From Bradysia coprophila (lineage: Eukaryota; Arthropoda; Insecta; Diptera; Sciaridae), in contig NC_050737.1 of assembly GCF_014529535.1 (NCBI RefSeq), forward strand, positions 3,891,683-3,955,682: a stretch of 64,000 nucleotides of DNA. The letters are read 5' to 3'. Positions 48,561 through 61,300 of this stretch are shown here, piece by piece (position 1 is the stretch's first letter; each line of letters opens with the position of its first letter). The notes under the pieces were generated by a model that saw nothing but the letters and a program-made list of their open reading frames with translations, was not told the DNA's origin and ran no database searches. Both the position numbers and the translations under genes were made by a program.

Positions 48561-48680
48561 ATATTATGCACCTGTGTTCAATTGTTTATTTTGACGAGTA
48601 GGTGATTCTGATCCTAAGCCGAAGGCGCGAATCATAATTCAACTCGTCAAAATCAACGTTTGGACATAGGTGCATAAAAT
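48561..48680. mobile_element. Foldback element with a GCCGAAGGCG tip
   Basis: ATTATGCACCTGTGTTCAA at the left and CATAGGTGCATAAAAT at the right are inverted, as are TTTTGACGAG and CTCGTCAAAA further in. The centre carries AAGCCGAAGGCGCG. Flanking sequence (CCCAAACTCCCTCTTCGAGC) is shared with the cluster near 40.2 kb. Confidence 0.65.
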
Positions 48681-49297
48681 TTTGTACGTGTCGATGCAAA
48701 GACAAGCCCAAACTCCCTCTTCGAGCTAACGCATAGTCTTACCACACAGAGACATATAAAGCTGTATATATACCTATCGCCAGTAGAGGTATCTTCTGAG
48801 ACAGTAGACTCAGCTAATTTATGTTCGGTATTCGATATAAAAAAACTGCTACTGTTACATAAAATGAAACATATAATATCTTGGATTCAGGTTGATCCAC
48901 TTAGATCCGATAGATGCCATGTTACAGTTCTAGTACCATAAATAGTTACTATTTATGAGGATAGATGTGTGAACGGGGGTTTGTATATGGCAAAGTAGTA
49001 TCGTTGCTAGTCGTTGTTTTCGCGATGAGTTTGAGCTCATTTATTGGTTCTACAGAAACGACCGAGTACCTTACAGATGTTTTGACAATTTCTTAATTCA
49101 TTGACGTATCCAATTTTCTCATCAAACTAATTTTAATACTAAAGTCCGAATTGGGACTGTGTCCGAGACTCGCCATCTCCTGCGCATCGAGCGGCATTTA
49201 CTCGTGTATTTTGAGTACAAAAATAAGGAAAATCCTCAAAGGATTTTCTTTTGATTTTCAAGGTTTTTTTTTAAGAATATGCTATTGGCACATCATT

Positions 49298-49431
49298 GTG
49301 TCTAATGGCACCGGGTGCCAATAGTGTATTTATAATACTGTGTCTAATGGCACCAGGTGCCAATAGTGTCTTTATAATAGTGTGTCTTAGTATAATAAAG
49401 AGACTAATGGCACCCGGTGCCAATAGTGTCT
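49298..49431. repeat. Three copies of a palindromic unit
   Basis: GGCACCGGGTGCC, GGCACCAGGTGCC and GGCACCCGGTGCC lie at about 42- and 56-base steps, each in the context CTAATGGCACC..GGTGCCAATAGTGT. They occur between A/T-rich spacers. Confidence 0.8.
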
Positions 49432-49937
49432 TCCTTTTTTGTCAATTTCAAAGGATATTTAAGCTTCGCTGTTTTTAAGGATATTCCTTACATTTGAAGG
49501 AATTTTATTAAAATTTAAATGAGCTTTTTAAGGGTTTTCAGCGAGTCTGAGATTTTCTTAACAAAGGATTTTTTGAGTGCAAAATGATTTTCTATGTTTA
49601 TCTGCTCCTCTGTATTCATTTTGTGGTATTCGTACTGAGCCTGACTATACAATACGTATTTTAATATAAACAACTATGTAATTATTCGTCGATCAGAAAA
49701 TCTTCCTTGCAAAAACGTACGAGGCTCAACATAATCCAGCAAAATTTCGTTGAGATAAGACTGTCAAACACATAGTTTGTGTTTGAGGAAAATATTCATG
49801 CTTCTCAACTGACAAACCTGCATGCACCTTAAGCTAATATTTTATGGAAAAAGCACTTGGTTTTTGTTCACTATGTTTCGTAATGGAAGAATACGTTTGA
49901 TACACGATTTAATAACACAAAAAAATGGGTGGTTCAT

Positions 49938-50080
49938 TTAGTCATATGCTTTAACGCCAACGGCAAACTCTGGAAATTCGATGAATCCATCAAAATTTTT
50001 GTCCATCGATTTAATTGCGAAATCTACAGTTTGAGAAATATCTTCGTCTGAAAAGATGGGCGTTTTCTCGTCTTTTTCAT
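49938..50080 (-). CDS. MCFD2-like gene, terminal exon D
   Basis: Acceptor ATGATTTCAG before 50080. The first codon completes to Asp, then [16 protein letters not shown]. The EF-hand loop [12 protein letters not shown] is canonical. It ends VGVKAYD and stop. ATTAAA lies about 25 bp after the stop on the minus strand. The exon closest in sequence to it is B in its opening residues (DEK-) and A in its loop ending. Confidence 0.7.
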
Positions 50081-53000
50081 CTGAAATCATTTTTAAAATG
50101 TAAATGATGAGATATCTGATTTGAACAACAATGTCTTGGCTTATATGGTAAAATTGACATCATCAAAGGCAATGCACCATTTCAAACATAAAAAGCACCA
50201 GCGATACTATACATCGAGTGTGTTGACCTTAGTGTCAACGTCTTTTCGTAGTCCCTCCGTTATGCCGCCATTTTTTTTCTCTGTTTTGACAATTCTGATT
50301 GGTAAAAACAATGACTTAAGTCGTAAAACAAGTACAAAACTTTATATGAAAAGGAGTTTATTGTCATAATTACACATCTAGAGCCTAATAAAGTACTTTG
50401 CACCTCAATTGCATAAATAACTATTTCGTCACTGAGTTGTGAAAAACGCTATATGCAACATGGTAAAAAATGCTTTTTTGAGTCACAAGATGTGTATTCT
50501 CACGTCAGGTCCTCGTGAAACTCATAGTGCTTAAAAAGAAATTGATCACTCGGCTGCAAAAATAACTTATAAACTGGAACTGGATAGAGAAGCTCTCATT
50601 TGAAATGCAATCAGCTGCCAAGTATTTACTTATTGCAGGTAGAATTTCCAAAAAAGAGATTGCTCTATGATACTATCGGATGACATATAGAGAAAGAAGA
50701 ATATATTCTGATGCATAAATCAAAACAAAAACACCAAATTAAAAAAATGAAACTTTCGATTGTATTTCAGGAAAAATTAGGAAGAACTAGGAGTTTGCTG
50801 CTTCCTCAGCTCCTCTGTATTCTCCAAAGTCAACATAGCCATCCTTATTTTTGTCCATTCGTAACGATATATCGATAATTTCGGCAAGTTGTTCATCTGG
50901 GTATATGTAACGTGATTCTTTGTCAGTATTGTCGGTTTCTAAAATGTATTCGTTTTTAGTCTTTTGTTTCTGTTAACATGGTTTCTCCCGATAAAAGGTC
51001 CGCAAGCGAGCTTACTTACACAATGGGTGACAATGTATGAAATCTAAAAACGACCACCTAGAACTCATCACCAATAACCACTAACTGGAAAGCATCACCA
51101 AAATTGAATGACTAAAAAAATGAAATGTTTGATGTACTGACAAACAAAGGAAAAAAACTAAAACTTAATGAACTGAAAAACTGAAAATTTCAATCGGTGA
51201 TGAAGTGTATGGCAGTCAGTCTCTTTAATATTTTAATCCCAAATGATCAATTATAAATAAATAAAAAAAATATTTCCTCATTTCAGTAAATTTTTTAAGA
51301 TTTATTGTGATATTCAAAAAGGTGTGTTTTACCAGCTGGTCCACTCATCCAATTACACTGCTTATGAATGCGTGTGACAATTAAATCCGTAGGAAGGCGT
51401 ATTATGCAGTGTTTTTGTATGAGTGGACCAGCTGATGAAAGAGCTTAAGCAAACTTAGGTTGACATTGACTGTACTTCGGTGTTTGTCAACACTAACTTA
51501 CAATTGGAGGTTGTCGGTAAAAGTGCTCCAAATATGGAAAGTATGGGTTTAAGCATGTATACGGTAAATTCGGGCGGGATAAAAATGATAAGTTTTCGTG
51601 TGTTGATTAACCTCGGCCTAGCGTCGATCGTCAAAATGTGCTCTCTTCAGTACAGGGAAATCACAAAACACGTTGATTTAAACTCGTAAACTACCTTGGT
51701 CATTGTTTATTAGATGTCTTTATCATTTTAGTTTAAATCATAGGCAAGGAGGAACTGCACAAAAAATTAAAATCAAACTCGTCTCAATTCGTATATAGTT
51801 TTACTTCAAGTTCTGTAATATTGTTTCTTTGTCGATATTAAGAATATTAAGATTATAAAGTCAACGTTTTCCTTTTTACTGAGGCAGTTGAATTTACTTA
51901 CACGAAAAGTTAAATATAGCGGTGTATTAAAGTAATGAAGAGATTTTGTACTAGTTTCCTTGGAATTATTAACGATATTTTCGATTAAATTAATGGATAT
52001 TTTATTCCTCACTGATTATTTCCACTATTTCTTTACATTCTAATAAAACTGGTGGTTATTGAGCAAAAACGGTTCTATTTTAAAGAAGGTTGCTGCTTAG
52101 AATATCCGCTTGCATCGAGTTTGATCTATCTGATCAAATAGAATTTGAAAAAATTTCCTGTAAATCCGTTTTTTCCGTTTTAAATTGTTAATTTTTAGAG
52201 TTAAAGGTATTCATGGTGACAGTGCTGGTAAGATGGCGCGTTATTTATTTAGCCTGATACATCAGTTACGGAGCTTGTGCCTGTTGATTTTCAATTGCTT
52301 CCTGAGCGTGTTGCTGTCTATACTCATAGTATGATATAACGCCGTCATTATCTTTATCGAAGATTCCAAAGGCGGCATCAACTGATTCCGACAGTTCTTC
52401 ATCACTTAGGAACGTAATTTCTGGATTTTGCTGTTCTTTCTCATCTAAAATTATTTTTTAATTATTTCGATCTCATTTGTAAAGAACAAAAAAATCTGTT
52501 AGCACTGCCCTTCTTACACGTTTGATGTTAAACTACATTTAAACATTCATTGTTAGTTGGTATTTAAAGTCGTAAGTCGATATATCTATCCGAACCCTCA
52601 ATTTATTTTCCGTTGAACTCATTGATTATGGAAGCGGTGTGTTAAAAGCCAACAAATCGAAAACTTTGAATTATGCGACCACAGTGGCCGTCACTTTGCA
52701 GTAACTAGCGTTTAAAATCAAATAATTCAATTTTCCATTTAAGGATAATTGAAAGAGTCACGTACATACGATTACAAACATCCCACTTAACTACTACACT
52801 CTATTATCGAGCTAAGCAGTTCTACCACAAAACGTAGAAAGTGATGGTAAACTCATACACTACACATGCTAAACCAGAAGCGTGTGCAGAATCAGCAACA
52901 GCTGAACTTCACCAGCTGATCAACAAACACACTATACGTGCATAATATACAATCAAAACACATTCAAAACAACGAGTTTACTACAGTCATACGTGTTATG

Positions 53001-56000
53001 GTCTCAACGTATGTATGCACTGTATGTAGTTTGTCTTTGAATTGTTTTCAATACAAAGGCATTGTCTTTGTCGACCAGCTAGATATGTTCAGCTGTTGCT
53101 CATTCGGCACAAGCTTCTGGTTTACAACGTGTACCTATTATAATTGCAATTTGATAGGGAAACAGGCTCAGTCGGAATCATTATCGAATGGTTATAACGT
53201 TTCAAAAATTGTGCTTTTGTGTTATAATAGAAGTGAAGCATTTTCATTGATTGAAAGTGTGGCGGTAAAAGAACCGTTGTCTGAATAGAGTTTAACCATT
53301 TCCTGCCAATTTAAATTCAACTTCGTTCGATGGTTATTTTTGCTGTTGTTGGAAAATTTTCTGTTTGCATAATTTAATCATTTACGCTGTCGGAAGGTGG
53401 ACTTTGAAATAATTTTAGTAATTTTGTGTGATTATGGTTGGAAACGATTGCATTTAATGTGCGCTTAAAAGTTGAGCGGATATTTACTGAAATTTAATGA
53501 ACACCACAAAACAGTAATTTTGCAATGTTTGCAAAATATGTGATTATTGATATATTGATACATAACTGCACGCACTGCACGCAAGCGGATGAATTTTTCA
53601 ATAAAATCGGAGATAATTTGATATGTACAATTTTTAACGGTTCCACTGAACAAACATAAAAAGTTATCGTAATGTAGCCAAAAACTAAGTGCAGGCTTTA
53701 TATAGAAAGACTCTAGAGGGTAGTTAGTAAAATCGGACCATATGCTTTCCCATGTGATTCCTTTTTTCTTCGAAAAATTCGCCATCCTCCTTTCGTTGTA
53801 AATGTGTAACGAAAACCGACTGTGCACTTTCAGTACCTTTAAACTTTGCTACGACCAGAAATTTGTTTACAAAAAAATCCCTTCGAACACAGGCGAAAAT
53901 TTTGTTTATGAAAAATGAGATTATTCTCTGGAATAATTCCATTATGTGGTCTCTACATCAAAATAACGACATAGTTGAATGAAATATATAGTATGGTACA
54001 TGTATGGTATAGTAACGTCAATATCGCATGCAGAATGAATAACTTGAATAGGATTGCAGTTGTCGATTCACTGTTCCAGATTCTTTAATCTAAATAAAAA
54101 TTTAAATTTTGAAACAGTGTCTTAGACTAGAGTAAATTTATACTCAAATATCGGTTGCGATGATTGACTAGAATTAGAAGAACGTCCATCACTACCCTTT
54201 ATTTATTTAGGTAGAATGTTACTCACAGCCTGACTCACAGCATTAACATTTATTCAGTTTAAATCAACTAAACTTATATCGAAATTTGCGTCAGCTGTTT
54301 TAGCAGCTGGTTATAAAAACGGTTTTAGGACTGTTCTAAGCTTGTTCAGGCAAAAAAAATCGAATCAACTATCTGGACGCAGATCTCTTATTTGGTTCAT
54401 AACATTGTAGAACTATTTTGCAGAAAAACGTATATAAAATACACACTCTCCGAGCTACGCAAAACATTTCCTTATAATTCTACTTTTTATCACTTTATCA
54501 CTTTTAACGAATTGTTAGAAAATTGCGTGTGACGATTGTACGTGTATTAAAGTATAAGCAGTGTGTTTGTATGAATGTTCCAAGCAGGGCCTATTTCAGG
54601 AAATTAAATTCCAAAACTCGTTAAAATTTCCGGAAATTTTTAAATCTTGGTTCTGTTCAACGCCATCAGAATGTAACCGATTTTGCTAAAAAAAAAAAAA
54701 ATAGAATAAAAAAGGCCATAAAATCAACGGAGGCACTTCCATGTAATCTTATTTTGAAGAAATAGATAAAACGTGACTGAAAATTTAGATAATTTTCGGG
54801 AATTTATTTCCACTGAGTAAAACAGCTGCAGCAAATTTCGATTTAAAAACTGAATTAACTGTATGTAAATTCTGACTTGATCTCTGTCGAAAATTGTATT
54901 TATCAGACGGTTCGTAATTCACATTAAGCCGTATTATCAAATTATCAGAACATTGAAAGATAACTTTACTTTGAAACATTAAATATTTATTTTCTTTAAA
55001 AAAAATTGTTTTATTTATTTACATTTTGAAGCACAGTTTATTTACATTACATGCCGAGCTGCACAGTCAAAAATAATATATAACGAATTGTACACACGAA
55101 ATCGATAACATATCAGATCACTGAAACCATTTTTCTTTTGTTTCGGCAACGCACAACTGTACTACGACAAGAACTTTGCAACGATTTTTTATTTGGGGAA
55201 AATGCAGCCAATACAATCGATTAAATGCAATTTTGATAAATTTATTGAATGAAAACCTTAAAATTCGTTAGTGTCTATTATAGTTGTGCATTGCAGAGCT
55301 GTTTCACCTCGATAAGAAAGCTGACCTTTTCACTGATGAAAAAATTGACTGTTTCTATATCGGTGCAGAAAGTACAATTTTGAGATTCCAGTTATTTTTT
55401 GGTTCTTAAAAAATGAGTCCAAATGGACATAAACATTTTATTCAAGTAATAGTACATTACTATGCTAGGGAAGTAATTTGATATTTCGTTCGTATCCAGA
55501 TGAGTAAAAGTGGCCGAGGGCGTCAGCCCGAGATACGTTTACTCACCATCATAGGAAATGTCAATTTATTTCCCGAGTGTAGTTTATAGCTTTACTTCAC
55601 GAGTGCCCTAGGGAAGAAAAGGCCAATTTACATCCCTCGTAAAGTAAAATACTTTTCATCACCAGTGTTGAAATATCGCAACTTTGTCGCGTATTTCCAA
55701 CGTCGTTTAGGAAAATTTGTTGCCAAAGGGATTTTTTTTAGAAAATTCGATTCCAGAGCTCACTCATTCGCTAAAAAAACCTTTCAGCATGCGTTAGGAA
55801 AATAACTAATTGATAATCCGCGTGATTTTATGATTCTTTCCGTTTTCGATAAATGGATAAAATGGAAATTTGTTACTAACTACAAAACAGATCGATATAA
55901 CGTCGGAACATCTCCACTGATAATAAATGCAATTTTTCATAGACTTCTAAAATTAAATTGACAAAATTTAGGAAATAGTCATGGTCTCCATTAGCCATGG

Positions 56001-58363
56001 GTTCAACATTTCGAAGAAATGCCGCGTATAGATTTCGCAAACGTTGAAAACCATTTCGAGATGCGTCAAGCGAGTATACGCGTTTTCTCGATGTCGTTTT
56101 CTTTTTTATATTTAGAAAGAGGTAAAGGTTTAAATTTAATGATGGACGCCATCAGGGCCGCAAATAACCACCGATCCGGCGATCTCTAAAGCGGACGATA
56201 ATGTTGATTTTTCATTGACCGAGCATAAAGGTTGCATGTAGAAAAGTGAACCATTAACATGGATTAACACTTGAGAGTTCTATAAATTGGTTGACAACTA
56301 AATTGGTTCGAATTTCAACTATGTGTGTGAGCTAACGTATAATTAACATTAATATCTAATTTGCACAGAGTCAGAACTACTGACTCAGTAGTGTCTTGAA
56401 TATGGATCGAAATAAGTGGTGTTCAGGAGACCAGTGGCTATGCCGAAATGAGACGAATGTTACCCCCAGACGAGGGATATCTTCAGAACAATTGTGTAGT
56501 AAACATGCAGACCGTTATTTATGCATCATAGGAGATCAGCTGCACGAGAACTGTATACAAGAATCATTTGTTGGAATGTTTAAAAACCTAAGCGAATAAG
56601 GAAAACAATCGATCAACAATTGATTATAATATGTACGCGGAAAACTAATCGACAGTAAGAGAAATTAATTTTCATTTGTCCACTGTCCAGAAACAGAATC
56701 GTTTTCAAGTCAAGTGCTTTAATCTGTTACGATACGCAGCGCATCGTCGAGATAATTTGTTCACGACAACGTTACTGAGATTAAATTAAATATTTGATTA
56801 AATACAAAAAAAAAAACAGAAATTTGTTCGATTAATGGATAAATTAGGCAAAAATGTTTGTAAATTTGATCTAAAACAAGAATTGCGTTTGGTAAAATCA
56901 GATTGGTACAAAACTTAAAATCACTAAACATTCAACAAAATGATTTTTAGAAACTTAAAATTCCTTCACCATTCAGACGAACCATCAACAAAATGAAAAT
57001 CATTTGCGTGCACGTATGATGTCTTTACAACAAAGAGTAAACATTATTTTTCAGTCTTTCCACTCGGGAATCTCTCGCTTTTTGATATATTTTTTGTTCT
57101 TCTTTTTCCTTTGAATAGAAATCTCCTCACTGTGCCAAAGTTAATGCTGTTGCCTCTGTTCCTGTCGTTGATTCGCTTGTGATTTTTCCTGTGCCCTCAC
57201 AAATTCCGGATAATCAATGAATCCGTCCTGCGTTGAATCGTCCATCGACAGTATGGGATCGATCAAGCTCACCAGTTCATCGTCGGTGAATACTTTCTCC
57301 TCCACATTCGGTTGCTGTGTATTATGTTGCTCTTTGCTACCTTGCTCTATGTGCAGGTATGTGTGTGAGGGTTTGATGAAAAAAAAATTTTGGTAAAAAG
57401 CGACACATTTATGCATGAACCATCCGAAATGTGTGGTGGCAGTGATGGTGGTGATGGTGGATTGGTTTTTGTGTGTGAAATGAAACAACAATTAGAAAAC
57501 AGAAAAAGCCGAAAATCAAACCTTACAGAGCTTTTCAAATGGTAGGTACGCGTACATTGATAGGTCAGACGAGATACGGATGATTCGTTTAGAGATAAAA
57601 AAATTACATTTGCTCGTATGCAACACGTACGTACAATTTGATCGACTTATAAAGTCACACATAACGCAAATATTTCTCCAAATCAATTCTACTTACCGTG
57701 CCAATGTATCAACGATTTGATCAATTCGCATCCATCCAACTTATTGTTGTTATCGGCGTCGTGCATCTTAAAATAGTGGAATTGTAACTCTTGCTCCGAC
57801 ATTTTGCTGGTATCCATTGGCACTTCCATATGCTCTTGAATATGTCTAAAATGAAACGAGTTGATCCAACCATAGTGTTCCATATTGAAACTGATCGATT
57901 TCATGGGCACTTACTCTTTTTCTTCCTGAACATTTCCTGAAAGTACAGGAGCTCCGTGACCGTGACCATGTCCGTGTCCATGGGCTTGTCCTTGCTGTTG
58001 CTGATGATGTACCTGTTGTTGTTGCTGCTGTTGTTGATGCTGTACCGGAGCTTGTTGGGGTTGGTATCCTTGTTGTTGCTGCTGCTGCTGTTGTTGTTGT
58101 TGATGTTGTGGTGGTTGCTGTTGATGTTGTGGAGGTTGTTGATACTGTTGCTGTTGCTGATATTGAGGATTAGCTTGCGGTGGCTGCTGCTGATACTGTT
58201 GATTTTGTTGCTGAAAGACAAATTTTGTTAATGAATTTCGAATGGAAATTACACGTGGCAGTTAGCATACGTAATGTTGAGGGTTAACTCCCGGCGCTAC
58301 TCTCTGGGCAAGAGTCACAGCTGTAAGCTGCAGCACTATTCCAAAGATAAAAAAATCCTTCAT
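49938..58363 (-). CDS. MCFD2-like secreted EF-hand protein with alternative 3' exons
   Basis: MCFD2 is the soluble partner of the lectin LMAN1/ERGIC-53 in ER-to-Golgi export. Shared exons on the minus strand: 58363-58271, 58210-57915, 57845-57697. Exon 1 gives a signal peptide ([19 protein letters not shown], then QRV). Exon 2 is a Gln/Pro/His-rich linker with an 11-Gln run and alternating His-Gly near residues 107-117; human MCFD2 has no such linker. Exon 3 holds the first EF-hand ([15 protein letters not shown], loop [12 protein letters not shown]), very close to human MCFD2. The phase-1 donor at 57696 can join any of four terminal exons (see next entries), giving 247, 238, 229 or 226 residues. 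Transcript evidence is lacking, so use of the distal three exons is inferred from their splice sites, phases and intact hands. Confidence 0.85.
50787..50938 (-). CDS. MCFD2-like gene, terminal exon C
   Basis: Acceptor ACATTTTAG before 50938. It opens [20 protein letters not shown] and has the loop [12 protein letters not shown] with all ligands. It ends RGAEEAANS and stop. The phase matches the shared donor. Confidence 0.7.
51333..51434. mobile_element. Small MITE between terminal exons
   Basis: CAGCTGGTCCACTCAT at the left and ATGAGTGGACCAGCTG at the right, continuing with mismatches to CACTGC/GCAGTG. Confidence 0.65.
52266..52444 (-). CDS. MCFD2-like gene, terminal exon B
   Basis: Acceptor AATTTTAG before 52444. 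It opens [20 protein letters not shown], has the loop [12 protein letters not shown] and ends with a Gln-rich tail ([11 protein letters not shown]) and stop. AATAAA on the minus strand (52249-52244) follows the stop after 16 bases, a strong sign that this is a real terminal exon. Confidence 0.72.
52445..57140. other. Long intron between terminal exons B and A
   Basis: AT-rich, with no further EF-hand exon found on the minus strand. It includes a region near 55.48-55.69 kb with weakly inverted ends (TTTGATATTTCG / CGAAATATC-like). Open frames of up to 120 codons near 53.0 and 53.6 kb lack motifs. Confidence 0.5.
57141..57346 (-). CDS. MCFD2-like gene, terminal exon A (proximal)
   Basis: Acceptor GCACATAG before 57346, 350 bp after exon 3. 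It opens [12 protein letters not shown] and has the loop [12 protein letters not shown], the nearest to human MCFD2 (loop ...DGYIDYAE). The tail is Gln-rich ([13 protein letters not shown]). This is the exon expected in the default MCFD2 product. Confidence 0.8.
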
Positions 58364-61300
58364 GACTGTGACTTACAAAACTTTCACTTTTTACACTAAT
58401 TTATGCAACGAAAAATTAACCGCAAAGTTGTTCCGCAAAACAGACTGTGCCGGCAATAATATATTGATCCCGTAAATTGTTTATTGTCTAGGTTGTTCAC
58501 TTAAAACCAGTGATCGGTGTTAAATTGTTAAATGGAATGTTTTTACCACGTCAGGTAATACATTGAGTAATATGAGCAATGTGTCTGTTGACGTTTCATA
58601 TTTTCGATTCCGATTCACAATGGGGAATACATTATCAAACACATCAGAACTTCAAACCAAAACAAAATCATCGTAATTCACAATGCCGATCGAAAATCGT
58701 GTTATGAGCCGGCTTTAAAAAAATTTAAATTTTGCGTGTGGTCGAGTGCCTTGTTTTAGTAAGTGGGGTATATCAGCGCACTGCAAGCGTGAGTGATCCC
58801 AGTGACACCTGCCAAATAGAGTACTATTTTGTATTAAAAAAAATTCAACATATCTTTAAGAGCGCTCACCCCTAAAAAAAATTCTAGCCTACATTTGTGC
58901 GCAAAAATATTCGTTTTTTGATTGTTTGAAAATTGATGAAAAAAAATTCTATGAGACGAGACATCTTCTGGCTGTATCAAGTAAGTTTTACTATCTCGTA
59001 AACCTATAAATAATAAAATTCACTCGAAAAAACTTTATCTGGGACAGTGGAGTCTGGGTATGGTCAAGTGGAGTCTGGGTATGGTCAAGTGGAGTGTCAA
59101 TGAATGAATTAATGAATTTCCTTTTATTGATGTCTACTATCTTCTAGCCAACATTGAATACAAAATCAAAAAGAGTACAAAAAAAGAGAAAAAAAGGAGT
59201 TGGAGTTGCTAGAAACAAGTCAATCAAAAATAACAGCCATACCGCTAGCCGGCTGGTAGAAAGAACAAAAAAAACGAAAAATAGCAAAAAAGGAATATCA
59301 CAAATAATAACAAAAATAGCCAAAAATGGCATCGTCTAAATTCAAAAAGTAAAAAATAATCAAAGTTAGCCAGAAATGGCACTGTCTAAACTAAAACGAA
59401 AACCTAAGTTTCTTAAAGAAAGAAAATGGAAGTTTAACAGAAAAAAATAACTCAAACAAACTCAATATAACACCTAACAGGTAGCAAATGTGCCGAACGT
59501 CAAATCATCGAGTTCCGTTACAAAGCGTCGAAATTCGCGGGATGGTAGAGTTGAATCCACATGAGACGCCGCCAAGTTGAACAAACGACAGGCAAAATTG
59601 AATGGCGAATATGTTTGGTATTACCGTTGGTATGCATTAATCCGGATTAGCGACGAATTTCACAGCGTTCTTGATCCATCGTTCGTTCAAGGTTCAAGGT
59701 TCAAGGATAGAGCTTAAAGTAAGCTACAAAACTTCGGGTTAGAGCTTCCTGCTACTAACTTTCCCAGCCGTCCAGAGCCCTTCAAAAATTTCGGTTTTTT
59801 CGAGGTTTTTCACTTGTTGCGATAATTGGGTGGGCCGAACATAGGCGTTTTTTGGTCAATAATATTTAGCTCATTGACCTTCATAAACGTGCACAATTTG
59901 ACATTATTCACGTTTCGCATGTTGGAGTAATTGATAAAAAACGATTTTCGCGACAACTTCGGAGAAAAATTTTCTAAGGGTCATGACAGCTCAACAAATT
60001 GTGCCACGATATTCTTAGAATTGAACGACGATTCATTTGAGCCATATCTCGATCGGATCGCCGTCGGCTTGAATCCCGACTGTTCGAAGTTTTGGCGAAT
60101 TCACTCTTAAGTAACAGATTCAGTAACAGATTCAGAATTAAGTAACACACTCAGCTTCGATAAGAAGGTTGTCCAAAACTTTGCGCTCGGCTGAAGTTCA
60201 ATTTGTGTTTTACGAAAAGCTCAGAAGTTTATTTATTTATGTTAAACAAATCGAAATCAGGCGATGGAAATTAAGATTTTTCAGCAACCCTTTTAACAAA
60301 AATGTTTTTGCTGGAAATCACTTTATCATAGTAAGGATTTTGAACTTTGAGCTTTTTGTAGTGCAAAGTTTTGGAATTGGACAACCCTGTTCGATATGAA
60401 AAATATAATTGTTCGACCGTCGTAAAGGCAAAGCTAACCTTAAAAATGACTTGACAAATGGATGATGAAACATATTGCTCTTAAACTATTTTCAGAAAAT
60501 GTTTCGTACCAGTTCTTATAGCGTACAGCACACAGTTTCAGCTTCCGAGCAAAACCACTAAAGATCCATTATAACCCCTCCCAAAATTTAGTAAAAATTA
60601 CTTCAGAAATCAAAAATTTTGAAATTTTAATGTGACATTGATATTAGTTCGGTACTAATAGTACCTCGGGAAGTCCGATATTTTCTGCACTGATGACAAA
60701 AATTAAGTGTTTTCCACAACACCTAGCACATTGTTGTTATAAATAATTGAGAAAGTTCGCAACGAAAAATGTTTTTGCTTTTTCCTTGCGTTACGGCTCT
60801 TTTACACGAACGTGCTTCACCAAAGCACTGACAGTGCTTTGGCTTCACTCTTCACATACGTAATGTAACTTGATAACATCGATCGGAATGTGATATGGGC
60901 CATATCATATGGCGCAATGGAGACTTCGTTTGGAACCTTCTCTGACAGTGCTATCCTAAATATTTTCAAAAACTGGGAATGAAGACGCATACTTATCAAC
61001 ATTATACCATTTGCATGCCCCAATAGACAGGATAGGTAACCATCATTCACTAAATATAAAATTTCAAAATGTTCTGCTAATTTTTGTTGTAAATGTTAAA
61101 CTATCAGCACGATCCTGACATGTTCGGTCGTTGTTCTCAATGATTTATTCATGTTTTGACTCTCAGAAAGCTTGTTTCTATTTAACAGATGTACGATACA
61201 ATGTGGTTTGAAATGAACACATTTCTGTAGCTTCGAATTAAGTGTGTTAGCCTGTACTGCACGACGAAATTAATGTGGTCGACTTGTTGGTGCCGACATA

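Larger units (their letters stand above)
40534..49937. other. Gene-poor intergenic stretch
   Basis: Holds a LINE fragment, MITEs and hairpins listed separately. No supported spliced gene was found. Open frames of about 116 and 93 codons near 46.6-47.1 kb (-) and one of about 74 codons at 44241-44017 (-) have no recognisable motifs. Confidence 0.5.

Noticed and set aside
52938..53288. 116-codon plus-strand frame in the MCFD2-like intron
   Set aside because: No signal peptide, domain or splice support; probably chance.
56396..56599. Cysteine-containing 66-codon frame within the MCFD2-like intron, considered as a further alternative exon
   Set aside because: It is on the opposite strand, has no EF-hand and no matching splice site.
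57956..58231. Leucine-rich frame on the plus strand
   Set aside because: It is the antisense of the Gln-rich exon of the MCFD2-like gene.
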